Origin: Candidatus Alangreenwoodia gallinarii
GTDB taxonomy: Bacteria; Bacillota; Clostridia; Peptostreptococcales; Anaerovoracaceae
Length of the DNA: 35,870 nucleotides
Assembly: GCA_904398315.1 (NCBI GenBank)
Contig: CAJFPD010000124.1
Span: 1 to 35,870, forward strand
Direction of reading: 5' to 3'
The notes under the pieces were generated by a model. That model ran no database searches, had not been told where the DNA came from, and saw nothing but the letters and a program-made list of their open reading frames with translations. Position numbers and translations under genes: made by a program. The stretch's first letter is position 1; each line of letters opens with the position of its first letter. Shown here one piece after another: positions 1-7,481 of the stretch.

Positions 1-89
1 AAAGTACCTACGCCGGAAGCGTCTTCGATTTCTCCGACGTTATGAGGATTCATGAAGTGATCGATGACTTTATCGTTATACATTGCCAT
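1..89 (-). CDS. iscU: IscU/NifU-like Fe-S cluster scaffold protein (5' part only)
   Basis: Only the first 29 or so codons are in the window; the gene runs off the left edge. The N-terminus reads MAMYNDKVIDHFMNPHNVGE and continues into an EDASGVGT stretch, the classic start of the IscU/NifU scaffold family, on which iron-sulfur clusters are assembled from sulfur delivered by a cysteine desulfurase. Two in-frame ATGs (89 and 83) are possible; an AAAGG-type ribosome binding site precedes them. It lies 5 nt after the iscS stop codon on the same strand, so the two are almost certainly co-transcribed. The cluster-binding cysteines are outside the window. Confidence 0.9.
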   Translation of the reverse strand, partial: MAMYNDKVIDHFMNPHNVGEIEDASGVGT

Positions 90-94
90 AATAT

Positions 95-1276
95 TTACCA
101 ACCTTTCTCTTCCGAGACTGAAGAGATCTCCCGGAGTCTCGCTATGATTTTCTTTATCTGATCGACAGTGTAGTCCACGTCTTCCATCGTCGTCATGTCA
201 CCGAAGGTGAAGCGGATAGAACCGTGAATCAGTTCCACCGGAATGCCGAGCGCTGTCAGTACGTGAGAAGGCTGCAGGGATTTCGAGGAGCAGGCGGAGC
301 CGGAGGAGGCACAGATTCCTGCAAAATCAAGATAGAGGAGAATCGCCTCCCCTTCCACGTATTCAAACGTGATATTGGCATTTCCCGGATGGCGGTGTTC
401 CCTGCTGCCGTTGTAGTGTGTCCTCGGTACTTCCGCCAGAATCCGTTCGACGAAATGATCTCTGAGACGTTTTACATGGGCCACATGGCGGTCGAAATCC
501 CGCTGTGCGATCTCTGCGGCCTTGCCGAAACCGACGATGGCCGGAATATTTTCCGTCCCCGCTCTCTTTCTGTTTTCCTGGGCTCCGCCGTGGATATAGG
601 TGGGCAGGATGACGCCTTTCCGGATATAGAGGCAGCCGCATCCCTTCGGCCCGTATATCTTGTGGGCGGAAAGAGAGAGCATGTCCGCGCCGATCTCTCT
701 GACATCGATAGGAACGTTGCCGGCAGCCTGAACCGCATCGGTATGAAACAGAATACCGTGCTTTTTTGCGATGGCGCCGATTTCAGCCACCGGCTGAATG
801 CTGCCCACCTCATTGTTGACGAACATGATGCTGATGAGTATCGTATCGGGACGTATCGCAGCTTCCACTTCCGCCGGATCGACGATACCGTCGGAATTTA
901 CACCGACATAGGTAATCTCAAAGCCCTCTTTTTTCGCCAGATACTGACAGGTATGGAGTATGGCGTGATGTTCGATTGCCGAGGTGATGATGTGACGGCC
1001 TTTTGTTTTCAGTTTCCTGGCCATAGCGATCAGAGCCCAGTTATCCGATTCCGTGCCGCCCGATGTAAAGATGATCTCAGACGGTTCCGCGTTGATCAGG
1101 GAAGCGACCTGTCCTCTCGCTTTTTCCAGGGCATCCTTCGCCGTTGCTCCCACAGAATAGATCGAGGAAGCATTGCCATAATTCTGCGTAAAATACGGTA
1201 TCATCTCATCCGTGACTTCCTGTTTTACAGGAGTCGTTGCGGAATAGTCGAGATACACCTGTCTTTTTTCTTCCAT
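95..1276 (-). CDS. iscS: Cysteine desulfurase IscS/NifS
   Basis: A 393-residue PLP enzyme that takes sulfur from L-cysteine, giving alanine and an enzyme persulfide, for iron-sulfur cluster assembly and tRNA thiolation in the cytoplasm. The N-terminal YLDYSATTP, the TSGGTESDN cofactor loop (about 71-79), the H103-H104 pair, the PLP-binding Lys206 in LSAHKIYGPKG and the mobile loop with catalytic Cys329 (SSGSACSS) are all visible. Length and loop fit the group I (IscS/NifS) class. It is followed after 5 nt by the iscU-like gene, so they form a desulfurase-scaffold operon. No Rrf2/IscR-type repressor gene is found within 1.5 kb upstream, although one is often the first gene of such operons. The start has an AAGGAAG-type binding site. 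Confidence 0.96.
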   Translation of the reverse strand: MEEKRQVYLDYSATTPVKQEVTDEMIPYFTQNYGNASSIYSVGATAKDALEKARGQVASLINAEPSEIIFTSGGTESDNWALIAMARKLKTKGRHIITSAIEHHAILHTCQYLAKKEGFEITYVGVNSDGIVDPAEVEAAIRPDTILISIMFVNNEVGSIQPVAEIGAIAKKHGILFHTDAVQAAGNVPIDVREIGADMLSLSAHKIYGPKGCGCLYIRKGVILPTYIHGGAQENRKRAGTENIPAIVGFGKAAEIAQRDFDRHVAHVKRLRDHFVERILAEVPRTHYNGSREHRHPGNANITFEYVEGEAILLYLDFAGICASSGSACSSKSLQPSHVLTALGIPVELIHGSIRFTFGDMTTMEDVDYTVDQIKKIIARLREISSVSEEKGW

Positions 1277-1578
1277 GCTTTTTCCTTCCTGAATTTATTT
1301 GTCATTGAAACGGGGATTCAGCCACAAATCCGCTGTTTTCTGAATTCTGATGCCGGCGTCCGGCAGCACGGGAGCAGGTAAGCTTCCCGCTTGCTGGATA
1401 TATTATACCTTTTTTGAAAAGAAGATAAACTGCTTTTTTTGCAAAACCGACAATTTTCGTATACTTTGGTATATTTTACGGAATCTTTCCGACAAAATAA
1501 AGGTATTTATAATCATATACAACAGCAAACGAAAGTATTTTTGCCGTAAAATCCTGCGGATCAGAGGAAACGGATAAT
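1277..1578. other. Intergenic region upstream of iscS (302 bp)
   Basis: No coding sequence is supported here. It holds the iscS leader, the candidate -10 at 1402-1407 and a 14-bp inverted repeat TATAC-TTTG-GTATA at 1460-1473 that could be an operator. T-rich runs follow the end of the upstream secreted-protein gene, but no convincing terminator stem was found. Confidence 0.5.
1402..1407 (-). promoter_or_regulatory. Candidate -10 element for iscS-iscU
   Basis: A perfect TATAAT on the minus strand lies about 125 nt upstream of the iscS start. No good -35 hexamer is found at 16-18 nt, so this call rests on the -10 and position alone. It would leave a leader of roughly 120 nt. Confidence 0.3.
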
Positions 1579-2037
1579 TCAGATCGCCTGCAGAGAGGAA
1601 AGACTCATCTCTGTGCCGGATGTGGAAGTCCGTATCCGGTAGCTTCTCTCCTCTGTATAGTATCCGTCATAGCCCAGCATGTACCAGCGGACTGTCATGT
1701 CGTAAAACCGCACGGCTCCCTTTTTCGAAGTCATCACACAGCGCAGAATCTTCATGTTGATCACTTTGTCGGCATCACTGCTGCGGAATTCCGAAAGACT
1801 CCGCATATCCTCCTCCAAAAGAGGATGGGTTTCGATGGCGGCAAGCCCGGAGTAAATATCGGCCTGTCCCCTGCTTCCGAACATGGCGCGCTGCAGGACC
1901 TCCGTACGCTGCAGCATCAGTTCGGATGCCGCGGCCTCATCTGCCGTATCAGTCGCCTGTGAAAATCCGGAAAAGATCAGTGCCGCTGAGACGGTCAGAA
2001 AAAGAACGCGGATCGACCGCATCGTTTTCTTTTTCAC
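1579..2037 (-). CDS. Small secreted protein of unknown function
   Basis: 152 residues. The N-terminus is a clear signal sequence: KKK and R, then a hydrophobic stretch at about 10-24, then small residues (SQATDTADEAAAS), so the protein is probably exported. The mature part of about 120 residues has an amphipathic helical first half and a C-terminal half rich in aromatics and alternating polar/hydrophobic residues (VRFYDMTVRWYMLGYDG), suggesting a compact alpha/beta fold. I do not recognise a named family. Start: GTG at 2037, preceded by AAAGGAG 10 nt upstream. It sits between the DUF896 gene and iscS on the same strand, but terminator-like and promoter-like sequences on either side suggest its own transcription unit. 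Confidence 0.7.
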   Translation of the reverse strand: MKKKTMRSIRVLFLTVSAALIFSGFSQATDTADEAAASELMLQRTEVLQRAMFGSRGQADIYSGLAAIETHPLLEEDMRSLSEFRSSDADKVINMKILRCVMTSKKGAVRFYDMTVRWYMLGYDGYYTEERSYRIRTSTSGTEMSLSSLQAI

Positions 2038-2102
2038 TGCAAATCATCTCCTTTCTGCTGTTTTTCCGCCCTGCGGCCTCGACAGGGCTTAGAAATAAGC
2101 AT

Positions 2103-2141
2103 AAAGAAAAAGGAGTGCGAAATTTGTAGATTTCACACTCC
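2103..2141 (-). terminator. Rho-independent terminator of the DUF896 gene
   Basis: Minus-strand hairpin with 12-bp arms (2112-2123 and 2130-2141, one G-U pair), a 6-nt loop, then a TTTTTCTTT tract. It lies about 110 nt downstream of the DUF896 stop. Confidence 0.8.
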
Positions 2142-2254
2142 CTGCACGTATTTTCTTCCGGCAGATATCTTCACTTTTGCATTGCCGGATGTTTCCGGAA
2201 CGGCGAACACATTTCTCAGAAAAAAGCGTTGATTATTTCTGAAACATCTATCGT

Positions 2255-2482
2255 TCAGTTCAGATTATTGTTTTTCTTGTTCCTGCGAACCGGCGTAATA
2301 CTGCCGTCCGGCTCGAGAATCTGTATCTGCTGAAGCTGGCTTTCAAATCTTTTTCTGAAATTTTCGAGATATTCTTTTCTGAGAAGATCACGTTCCGCTT
2401 TTTCCTCTTCGGTCAGACCGACAGTCTTCGCTTTTTTGGCGAGTTCATTGATCCGCTCCAGTTTTTTGTCCGATATTACCAT
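2255..2482 (-). CDS. DUF896 family protein (YnzC-like)
   Basis: 75 residues, matching the small DUF896 (UPF0291) family: a helical hairpin with KLERINELAKKAKT, the signature LTEEEKAER and then LRKEYLENFR, followed by a basic, Asn-rich tail. B. subtilis YnzC is of this type and is encoded in a LexA-controlled operon with the cell-division inhibitor YneA; here the gene stands alone and I see no LexA box in front of it. Molecular function is unknown; the structure is a two-helix bundle. Start ATG at 2482 with an AAGGAAACGG binding site. It has its own promoter (2574-2602) and terminator (2103-2141), so it is monocistronic. Confidence 0.92.
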   Translation of the reverse strand: MVISDKKLERINELAKKAKTVGLTEEEKAERDLLRKEYLENFRKRFESQLQQIQILEPDGSITPVRRNKKNNNLN

Positions 2483-2573
2483 TTTCCGTTTCCTTCCTGT
2501 CTACAGTCCGGGACGGTGAGTCCTGCACTGTATCCTGTCTGCGGCAGTTCTGGCCGCCGCATATATCTTCCTT

Positions 2574-2602
2574 ATTATATTGTAAAGAAACCGGATGAGC
2601 AA
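2574..2602 (-). promoter_or_regulatory. Sigma-A-type promoter of the DUF896 gene
   Basis: Minus strand TTGCTC (2602-2597), 17-bp spacer, TATAAT (2579-2574). Predicted start near 2567 gives a leader of about 85 nt. Confidence 0.6.
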
Positions 2603-2714
2603 GATCTTTTCCGGTCCGGACGATTGCCGCGATACATAGTTGTATATAAAAACTATATCATGACAGCGCGGGAAAGCGGGAAAAAGGATTTTCGATACAG
2701 AAAATTCTGTTTTT

Positions 2715-2745
2715 TTGTACATAATATACAAAAAAATGGTATGAT
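2715..2745 (+). promoter_or_regulatory. Candidate promoter of the PucR-type regulator
   Basis: TTGTAC (2715-2720) and TATGAT (2740-2745) with a 19-bp spacer, longer than ideal, in AT-rich DNA about 100 nt upstream of the start codon. Confidence 0.35.
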
Positions 2746-2844
2746 ATAACGAATAAGAACTGAAGAATATTCTGACAGACCTGCAGAGATATCTGATATT
2801 TTTCGGCGGGTGTCATTTGTTTTGTTCAAAAGGAGGTTTTTTCC

Positions 2845-4053
2845 GTGGAACTCATGTTCAATTCTCTTTACAGGAGTGTAAAAGACAGAATTCCGCTGGT
2901 TCCGATCGCCGGAACAGACGGCTTCTACCGGCTGGTACGCTGGGTTCAGCTCGACGATCATTCTCCGAATCTTCATCATCTGCTGCGCAGCGGAGATCTC
3001 GTCATCACGGCGGACTGTGCAGATCTGGCAGCCAACCCAAAACGTTTTCTGAAATATGTCCGTCATCTGTCGGAGCTCGGCGCCAGTGGCCTGATTCTTT
3101 ATGTCGGCATCAGCGGAACGGATGCCTGCGAGGATATTTTCGTCGATGAGGAGGTTATCCGCTATTGTGACCAGTTTCAGTTTCCTCTGCTCAGCGTCCG
3201 GGGAAATCTGCATGTAGCGGATATCACGAGAGAAATGTGTTCTGTGCTGTTTGAATTTGATCATAATTACGATATGATCAACGAGATTATCTGCGGTCTT
3301 TTATACGAGCCGCATGTCAATGCCAGAAGTGCTGAACATCTGACGCATTTCGGTTTTCCCATACGGGCGGATTATATCATTCTCGTCTATCGGGATGATG
3401 ACAGAAATTTTTTTCGCGCGTCAGATGACAGAAATTATAAGTATCTGAATCGGTTTTTCTATACGCTCGGGGAAAAATTCTTCTATTTTCGGGAGGCCGG
3501 ATACGGTATCATTCTGATTCAGCATTCCGATGAGCGTAAGGTCACGTCCTATGCCGGAGATATCGTCCGAAATCTCGTGAAAATTCACGGAAATGAAACG
3601 CTGCGGTGCGGTGTCGGAACGTGTGTCCACTCTATCACAGACATCCGCCAGAGCTTCCGCAACGCACGCGCTGCGCTGAGCTATGCGAAATTCAAGAAGA
3701 CAGACTGTGTCTCTTTTCAGGATATCGGTTTTTACAAAATGCTGTTTTCTTCGGAGGATCAGGAAATTCTGAAGGAATATACGCTGTGCCTGAAACCGAT
3801 TATCGATTACGACAGAAAGCATAACTCAGATCTGGTTCGGACTCTGGCCGTCTATCTGAAATCCGGAAAGAGCATACAGAAAGTGGCCGCGGAACTCGCC
3901 TGTCACCGTAATACGATCAATTACCGCATGAAAAGGATCGAAGAGCTTCTGTATTTCGATATCGATGAGTATGAAAATGCTTTTATCCTTGAACTGGCGT
4001 TCCGGGTTTTAGAGTATCTCGATCAGCTGAAGCTGGAAGATCTTCATCACTGA
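2845..4053 (+). CDS. PucR-family transcriptional regulator
   Basis: 402 residues with the three-part layout of PucR/CdaR-like regulators: an N-terminal PucR sensor-like domain (about 1-130, with WVQLDDHSPNLHHLLRSGDL), a central GGDEF-like region (about 160-290) and a C-terminal helix-turn-helix of the HTH_30 type (about 343-369, QKVAAELACHRNTINYRMKR). Family members respond to purine catabolites, sugar acids or amino-acid-related ligands; the ligand here cannot be told. The start is GTG at 2845 with a perfect AGGAGG 8 nt upstream, whereas the in-frame ATG nine bases on has no better site. No metabolic gene cluster is adjacent on its strand. The last 71 nt overlap the convergent glycosylase gene. 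Confidence 0.9.
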   Translation: MELMFNSLYRSVKDRIPLVPIAGTDGFYRLVRWVQLDDHSPNLHHLLRSGDLVITADCADLAANPKRFLKYVRHLSELGASGLILYVGISGTDACEDIFVDEEVIRYCDQFQFPLLSVRGNLHVADITREMCSVLFEFDHNYDMINEIICGLLYEPHVNARSAEHLTHFGFPIRADYIILVYRDDDRNFFRASDDRNYKYLNRFFYTLGEKFFYFREAGYGIILIQHSDERKVTSYAGDIVRNLVKIHGNETLRCGVGTCVHSITDIRQSFRNARAALSYAKFKKTDCVSFQDIGFYKMLFSSEDQEILKEYTLCLKPIIDYDRKHNSDLVRTLAVYLKSGKSIQKVAAELACHRNTINYRMKRIEELLYFDIDEYENAFILELAFRVLEYLDQLKLEDLHH

Positions 4054-4576
4054 GATCTGCATTGAGATCTTCGGTGATGCAGGACCATGCTCCGATCAGA
4101 CGCGGCAGATTCCATGCCGCGTTTGCCGGGCTGGTGGACGGAAGTCCGATGATTTCGCGCTGCGTCATTTTTTTCTGATAACGGTCAAACAGCCGCTTTG
4201 CGGTTCCGCCGTTGGCGTAGATCGTTCTGATGTCAGCTGCCGATAAAATGAGACGGAGATCGGCGGGAACCACGTTACGGATGCTGCTGTCGCTGGACCC
4301 GACGATATCACAGCTTTTGATCACATCCCAGAGCGCTATTTTGTTTCGCAGCAGCATGGCTTTTTTCTGAGACACCGTCTCAGGAAGCGCCTCTCCGAGA
4401 ATCTGTGAGATGACTTTCCAGAATCGGTTCTGCGGATGGCCGTAATAGAAAGCCTGCTCTCTGGATTTTACTGACGGAAACGTTCCGAGAATCAGGATAC
4501 GGGAATTTTCATCGAAAACGGGTTCGAATTCATGAGACAGGCGGGTGTGTTCTTTTCTGTGTGTTTCTCTGTTCAT
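3983..4576 (-). CDS. DNA-deoxyinosine (hypoxanthine) glycosylase, uracil-DNA glycosylase superfamily
   Basis: 197 residues. It matches the small bacterial hypoxanthine/uracil-DNA glycosylase-like family that removes deaminated bases in base excision repair: motif 1 ILILGTFPSVKS (about 27-38), then YYGHPQNRFW (44-53), LWDVIKSCD, IYANGG and the C-terminal loop LPSTSPAN (145-152). The last 40 or so residues are an acidic tail. It begins 28 nt after the spo0A stop codon on the same strand, so it may be read from the spo0A promoter. Its 3' end overlaps the pucR-type gene by 71 bp in convergent orientation, so any terminator must lie inside that gene. The start has GGAAGAGAG upstream. Confidence 0.9.
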   Translation of the reverse strand: MNRETHRKEHTRLSHEFEPVFDENSRILILGTFPSVKSREQAFYYGHPQNRFWKVISQILGEALPETVSQKKAMLLRNKIALWDVIKSCDIVGSSDSSIRNVVPADLRLILSAADIRTIYANGGTAKRLFDRYQKKMTQREIIGLPSTSPANAAWNLPRLIGAWSCITEDLNADLSDEDLPASADRDTLKPGTPVQG

Positions 4577-4604
4577 TGCTCTCTCTTCCTGCCGTGCTGT
4601 TTCT

Positions 4605-5408
4605 TCAGACAGCGGCTCTTTCCAGCCGGAGCTTGTCAGCTACGATGGCGATAAATTCGCTGTTTGTCGGTTTTCCCTTGCCGTTATGTACAGTATAGCC
4701 GAAAAGACTGTCGATGGTTTCGAGCTTTCCGCGGTTCCATGCCACTTCGATAGCGTGACGGATCGCCCTCTCCACCCGGCTCGGCGTCGTATTGTACGCT
4801 TTTGCGATCATAGGATAAAGCTCTTTTGTCACAGCTCCGATCAGGTCCATGTTTTCCACACAGAGCGCGATGCCCATTCTCAGATACTGATACCCTTTTA
4901 TATGCGCGGGAACACCGATTTCATGAATCATATTGGTTATGTCGATTTCGAGATTATTGGATTCTTCGTTTTCGTCTTTTTTGATCAGCTTTTTTGCAGA
5001 TTTCGGAGAAGAAAGGTTCTCCTCTTCCCGGATTCTGCCTGTGAGACTGTAGATGCGCTTGATCAGAATCTGCAGGTCGAACGGCTTTACAATGTAATAG
5101 CTGGCGCCCAGTGCGATGGCTTTTTTCGTAAAGGTTTCATTTCCCATGGCGGAAAGCATGATCACCTTCGGAGGATCGTTCAGATCCATTTTGTTGATCT
5201 GCTCCAGGACCTCAAAGCCGTCGATGTAAGGCATGATGTTGTCAAGAATGATGACATCCGGCTTATTCCTTTCGATTTCCTCCAGAACCTTCCGGCCGTC
5301 ATTGGCGGTCCAGCAGATTTCCATGTCTTTTTGTTCATATAAAACATCGCAGAGAATGTCGCAGAAATCTTTGTTGTCGTCTGCGACAGCAACTTTTATT
5401 TTAGACAT
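4605..5408 (-). CDS. spo0A: Sporulation master response regulator Spo0A
   Basis: 267 residues, the usual length. The receiver domain (1-125) has the acidic pair Asp10-Asp11, phosphoacceptor Asp56 in VIILDNIMP, Ser86 and Lys108 in YIVKPF. A charged linker follows (126-150), then the Spo0A C-terminal DNA-binding domain: [20 protein letters not shown] and the recognition segment [18 protein letters not shown]. Phosphorylated Spo0A binds 0A boxes and commits the cell to sporulation. The start ATG at 5408 has AGGAGGGG 7 nt upstream. Two 0A-like boxes sit in its own upstream region, pointing to autoregulation. SpoIVB, normally encoded just upstream, is about 10 kb away here. A DNA glycosylase gene follows after 28 nt. 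Confidence 0.98.
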   Translation of the reverse strand: MSKIKVAVADDNKDFCDILCDVLYEQKDMEICWTANDGRKVLEEIERNKPDVIILDNIMPYIDGFEVLEQINKMDLNDPPKVIMLSAMGNETFTKKAIALGASYYIVKPFDLQILIKRIYSLTGRIREEENLSSPKSAKKLIKKDENEESNNLEIDITNMIHEIGVPAHIKGYQYLRMGIALCVENMDLIGAVTKELYPMIAKAYNTTPSRVERAIRHAIEVAWNRGKLETIDSLFGYTVHNGKGKPTNSEFIAIVADKLRLERAAV

Positions 5409-5436
5409 CAGTCGTCCCCTCCTGTCAAATAAGTAC

Positions 5437-5464
5437 TACAATCTCAATTTTAAAGACTTTTCCT
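5437..5464 (-). promoter_or_regulatory. Weak sigma-H-like promoter candidate for spo0A
   Basis: AGGAAAA (5464-5458) fits the sigma-H -35 consensus, and 12 bp later GAGATTGTA only partly fits the -10 consensus. spo0A has a sigma-H promoter in B. subtilis, which is why this was examined; the match is marginal. Confidence 0.25.
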
Positions 5465-5493
5465 CCATTTCACAAGCGCAATGATAATCAAAA

Positions 5494-5520
5494 TGTCGCA
5501 GGATTCGACAATATTCGACA
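5494..5520 (-). promoter_or_regulatory. Cluster of 0A-like boxes upstream of spo0A
   Basis: On the minus strand two identical TGTCGAA boxes (5520-5514 and 5510-5504) lie exactly 10 bp apart, one helical turn. A third, opposite-facing TGTCGCA at 5494-5500 differs by one base. TGTCGAA is the established Spo0A~P binding sequence. They lie about 85-110 nt upstream of the start codon, as expected for autoregulation. Confidence 0.75.
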
Positions 5521-5547
5521 AAAATACGGAGTGGAAAAAACGGTTCC

Positions 5548-6456
5548 CTATTTTTCTCCCCGATGCGTGTGCTTTTTCTTCGGGATTCCGGCATTGAGAA
5601 AGAATCCGGCGAGAATGAAGAATACGCCTACGACGATATTTACAGTGACAGGTTCTGACAGAATCAGAGCTGCGAGGATGACAGCGATGACGGGCTTGAT
5701 GAAGAATGCCACGGAAGCATTGGAAGGTCCGGAAAGTTCTATAGCCTTCAGATAACAGAAATAGCCGACTCCCGTCACGATAATGCCGGCATACAGTACG
5801 GTGGCGATATTATGGGATGAGATGCCGGCAAGTACCGGTTCATCCATGACGAGAAGCAGAATCAGCTCGATGACGGATGCGATAAGGAAGCTGAAGCTGT
5901 TCTGCGCAGTACCGCCGATCTTCGCGATTCTGCGCTTTCCAAGAACCGTAAAAAGAGCGAACGTGACGGCTGCCGCCACCAGAAACAGGATCCCGCGCAG
6001 CGTGTTTCCTTCCGCCATATGCAGCGGGTTAGCGACAATGATCAGGCCGGTAACGCTCAGCAGGAGGACGACAGCCTTTCTTACTGTAAACGGTTCTCCG
6101 ACGATGAAATAGGAGAAGATCATCGTAAAGACAGGGTTCGTCGAGATGATGACGGAAGCGGTATTCGCGTTTGCCTGCATCACACCGATCTGAAAGGCGG
6201 TCATACTGATGCAGACGCCGACGATTCCCAGGAGCACCAGCCAGGCAAAATCGCCGGGCGTAAGGTGTACTCTCCTCTTCTTTAGGTCGTGCAGAGCAAA
6301 CGGCAGCAGAAAAAGACCGCCGATTACAAAGCGCAGAAAGGTCATCTGAAGAGCCGTAAAATCTCCTCCGCCGATTTTCAGCGCGATCTCCATCGTTCCG
6401 AAACAGAATGCTGTGATAAGAATATACAGAATGCTTTTATGTTGATTTACACTCAT
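5548..6456 (-). CDS. EamA/DMT-family transporter
   Basis: 302 residues with about ten hydrophobic helices arranged as two EamA repeats (about 8-135 and 150-290): first repeat ILYILITAFCFGTMEIALKI and LRFVIGGLFLLPFAL, second repeat GILFLVAAAVTFALFTVLGK and SVAFFIKPVIAVILAALIL. Drug/metabolite transporters of this fold export amino acids, metabolites or drugs through the cytoplasmic membrane; the substrate cannot be inferred. The tail is basic (KKKHTHRGEK). The GGAGGT binding site lies in the centre of an 18-bp perfect dyad that also covers the probable transcription start, which may control it. It is upstream of spo0A on the same strand, but 139 bp containing the 0A boxes separate them. Confidence 0.92.
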   Translation of the reverse strand: MSVNQHKSILYILITAFCFGTMEIALKIGGGDFTALQMTFLRFVIGGLFLLPFALHDLKKRRVHLTPGDFAWLVLLGIVGVCISMTAFQIGVMQANANTASVIISTNPVFTMIFSYFIVGEPFTVRKAVVLLLSVTGLIIVANPLHMAEGNTLRGILFLVAAAVTFALFTVLGKRRIAKIGGTAQNSFSFLIASVIELILLLVMDEPVLAGISSHNIATVLYAGIIVTGVGYFCYLKAIELSGPSNASVAFFIKPVIAVILAALILSEPVTVNIVVGVFFILAGFFLNAGIPKKKHTHRGEK

Positions 6457-6504
6457 AACTCTACCTCCAGAGTTGTATTATACTACTTTCTGTCTTCGGA
6501 ACAA
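6457..6504 (-). promoter_or_regulatory. Promoter and dyad operator of the EamA transporter gene
   Basis: Minus strand TTGTTC (6504-6499), 16-bp spacer, TATAAT (6482-6477). Directly downstream is a perfect dyad AACTCT-N6-AGAGTT (6457-6474) whose six central bases are the ribosome binding site. The predicted start of transcription (about 6470) falls inside the dyad, suggesting an operator rather than an RNA hairpin. Confidence 0.5.
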
Positions 6505-6549
6505 GCAAAACAGCCGGAACCGCCGCCGGATTTCACTCCTCTGCTGCGC

Positions 6550-6578
6550 TTTACACACCGGACAGGCCGTGTTAAACT
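6550..6578 (+). promoter_or_regulatory. Sigma-A-type promoter of hisB
   Basis: TTTACA (6550-6555), 17-bp spacer, TAAACT (6573-6578), about 60 nt upstream of the hisB start codon. Confidence 0.5.
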
Positions 6579-6640
6579 GATCCCGTGGCGGAAATGACGT
6601 CAGTAAAAATTACAGATAACGGAAAAAATAGGAGGGGAAA

Positions 6641-7228
6641 ATGGGAAGATATGCTTCAGCAGAACGTCGGACAAAGGAAACGGACATCCGCATCGAGATC
6701 GATCTGGACGGAGACGGCACCGGAAAAATCGATACGGGTATCGGATTTTTCGATCATATGATGGATGGTTTTGCACGTCACGGACTGTTGAACCTCGGCA
6801 TTACGTGCAGAGGCGATCTCAGCGTCGACTGTCATCATTCCATCGAAGATATCGGTATCGTTCTGGGAGAAACGATCGCCCGGGCTCTGGGTGATAAAAA
6901 AGGAATTTCGAGATACGGTCACTGTCTCCTTCCCATGGACGAAACTCTGATCCTGTGCGCCGTCGATCTGGGCGGCCGTCCCTATCTCGTCTTCGATGCG
7001 GAATTTGCCGGAGAAAAATGCGGCGATATGGATACGCAGATGGCGAGAGAATTTTTTTATGCGGTCAGCTATTCCGCAAAAATGAATATTCATATCAAAA
7101 AAATTTACGGTTCCAATGATCATCATATAATGGAGGGAATTTTCAAAGCCTTTGCCCGTTCTCTCCGCTCTGCCTGCCAACCTGATCCGAGGGTCGGAGG
7201 TATTCCGTCTACAAAAGGAGTTCTTTAG
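6641..7228 (+). CDS. hisB: Imidazoleglycerol-phosphate dehydratase HisB
   Basis: 195 residues, the normal length for the monofunctional bacterial enzyme, which dehydrates imidazoleglycerol phosphate to imidazoleacetol phosphate in histidine synthesis. The two half-domain metal-binding motifs are present: FFDHMMDGFARHG (about 37-49) with CHHSIEDIG (about 68-76), and HIKKIYGSNDHHIMEGIFKA (about 151-170). The C-terminus has the usual PSTKGVL ending. The start has AGGAGGGG 4 nt or so upstream. It stands alone: no other his gene occurs in the window, the neighbours are a divergent EamA transporter and a convergent TetR gene, and it has its own promoter. The other his genes would have to be elsewhere if the pathway is complete. 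Confidence 0.97.
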   Translation: MGRYASAERRTKETDIRIEIDLDGDGTGKIDTGIGFFDHMMDGFARHGLLNLGITCRGDLSVDCHHSIEDIGIVLGETIARALGDKKGISRYGHCLLPMDETLILCAVDLGGRPYLVFDAEFAGEKCGDMDTQMAREFFYAVSYSAKMNIHIKKIYGSNDHHIMEGIFKAFARSLRSACQPDPRVGGIPSTKGVL

Positions 7229-7422
7229 CCTTTCTGTGTAATATATCAAAGAAAAAATTTCGGAAAGCAAGAGATGTATATTTATGCAGAACGTATGTTT
7301 TGAATAAATAGTGTATAAATATATATTATGTATGAATATACACGAAAGAATATTTATGTATATTGATAAAAGTGTTCGGATCATATACGTAATGTATAAA
7401 AAGAACAAATGCGGATTTTACT

Positions 7423-7469
7423 AAAAGAAACGTCCGGGAGAAGATATTATTCCTCCGGACGTTTCTTTT
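7423..7469. terminator. Bidirectional terminator between hisB and tetR-type gene
   Basis: Perfect 15-bp arms (7423-7437 and 7455-7469) with a 17-nt loop. A TTTCTTTTTT tract follows on the plus strand and TTTTAGT on the minus strand. It lies 13 nt after the TetR stop but about 195 nt after hisB. Confidence 0.8.
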
Positions 7470-7481
7470 TTCTCCGCAATA

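Larger units (their letters stand above)
2483..2844. other. Divergent intergenic region between the DUF896 and PucR-type genes (362 bp)
   Basis: No coding sequence is supported. It carries the minus-strand promoter of the DUF896 gene (2574-2602) and a weaker plus-strand promoter candidate (2715-2745). The right half is AT-rich. Confidence 0.55.

Noticed and set aside
224-1381. A plus-strand open frame of 385 codons opposite iscS
   Set aside because: It mirrors iscS, which is certain from its PLP and Cys motifs.
2483-2844. LexA box before the DUF896 gene, as in the B. subtilis yneA operon
   Set aside because: No sequence resembling the LexA consensus was found in this region.
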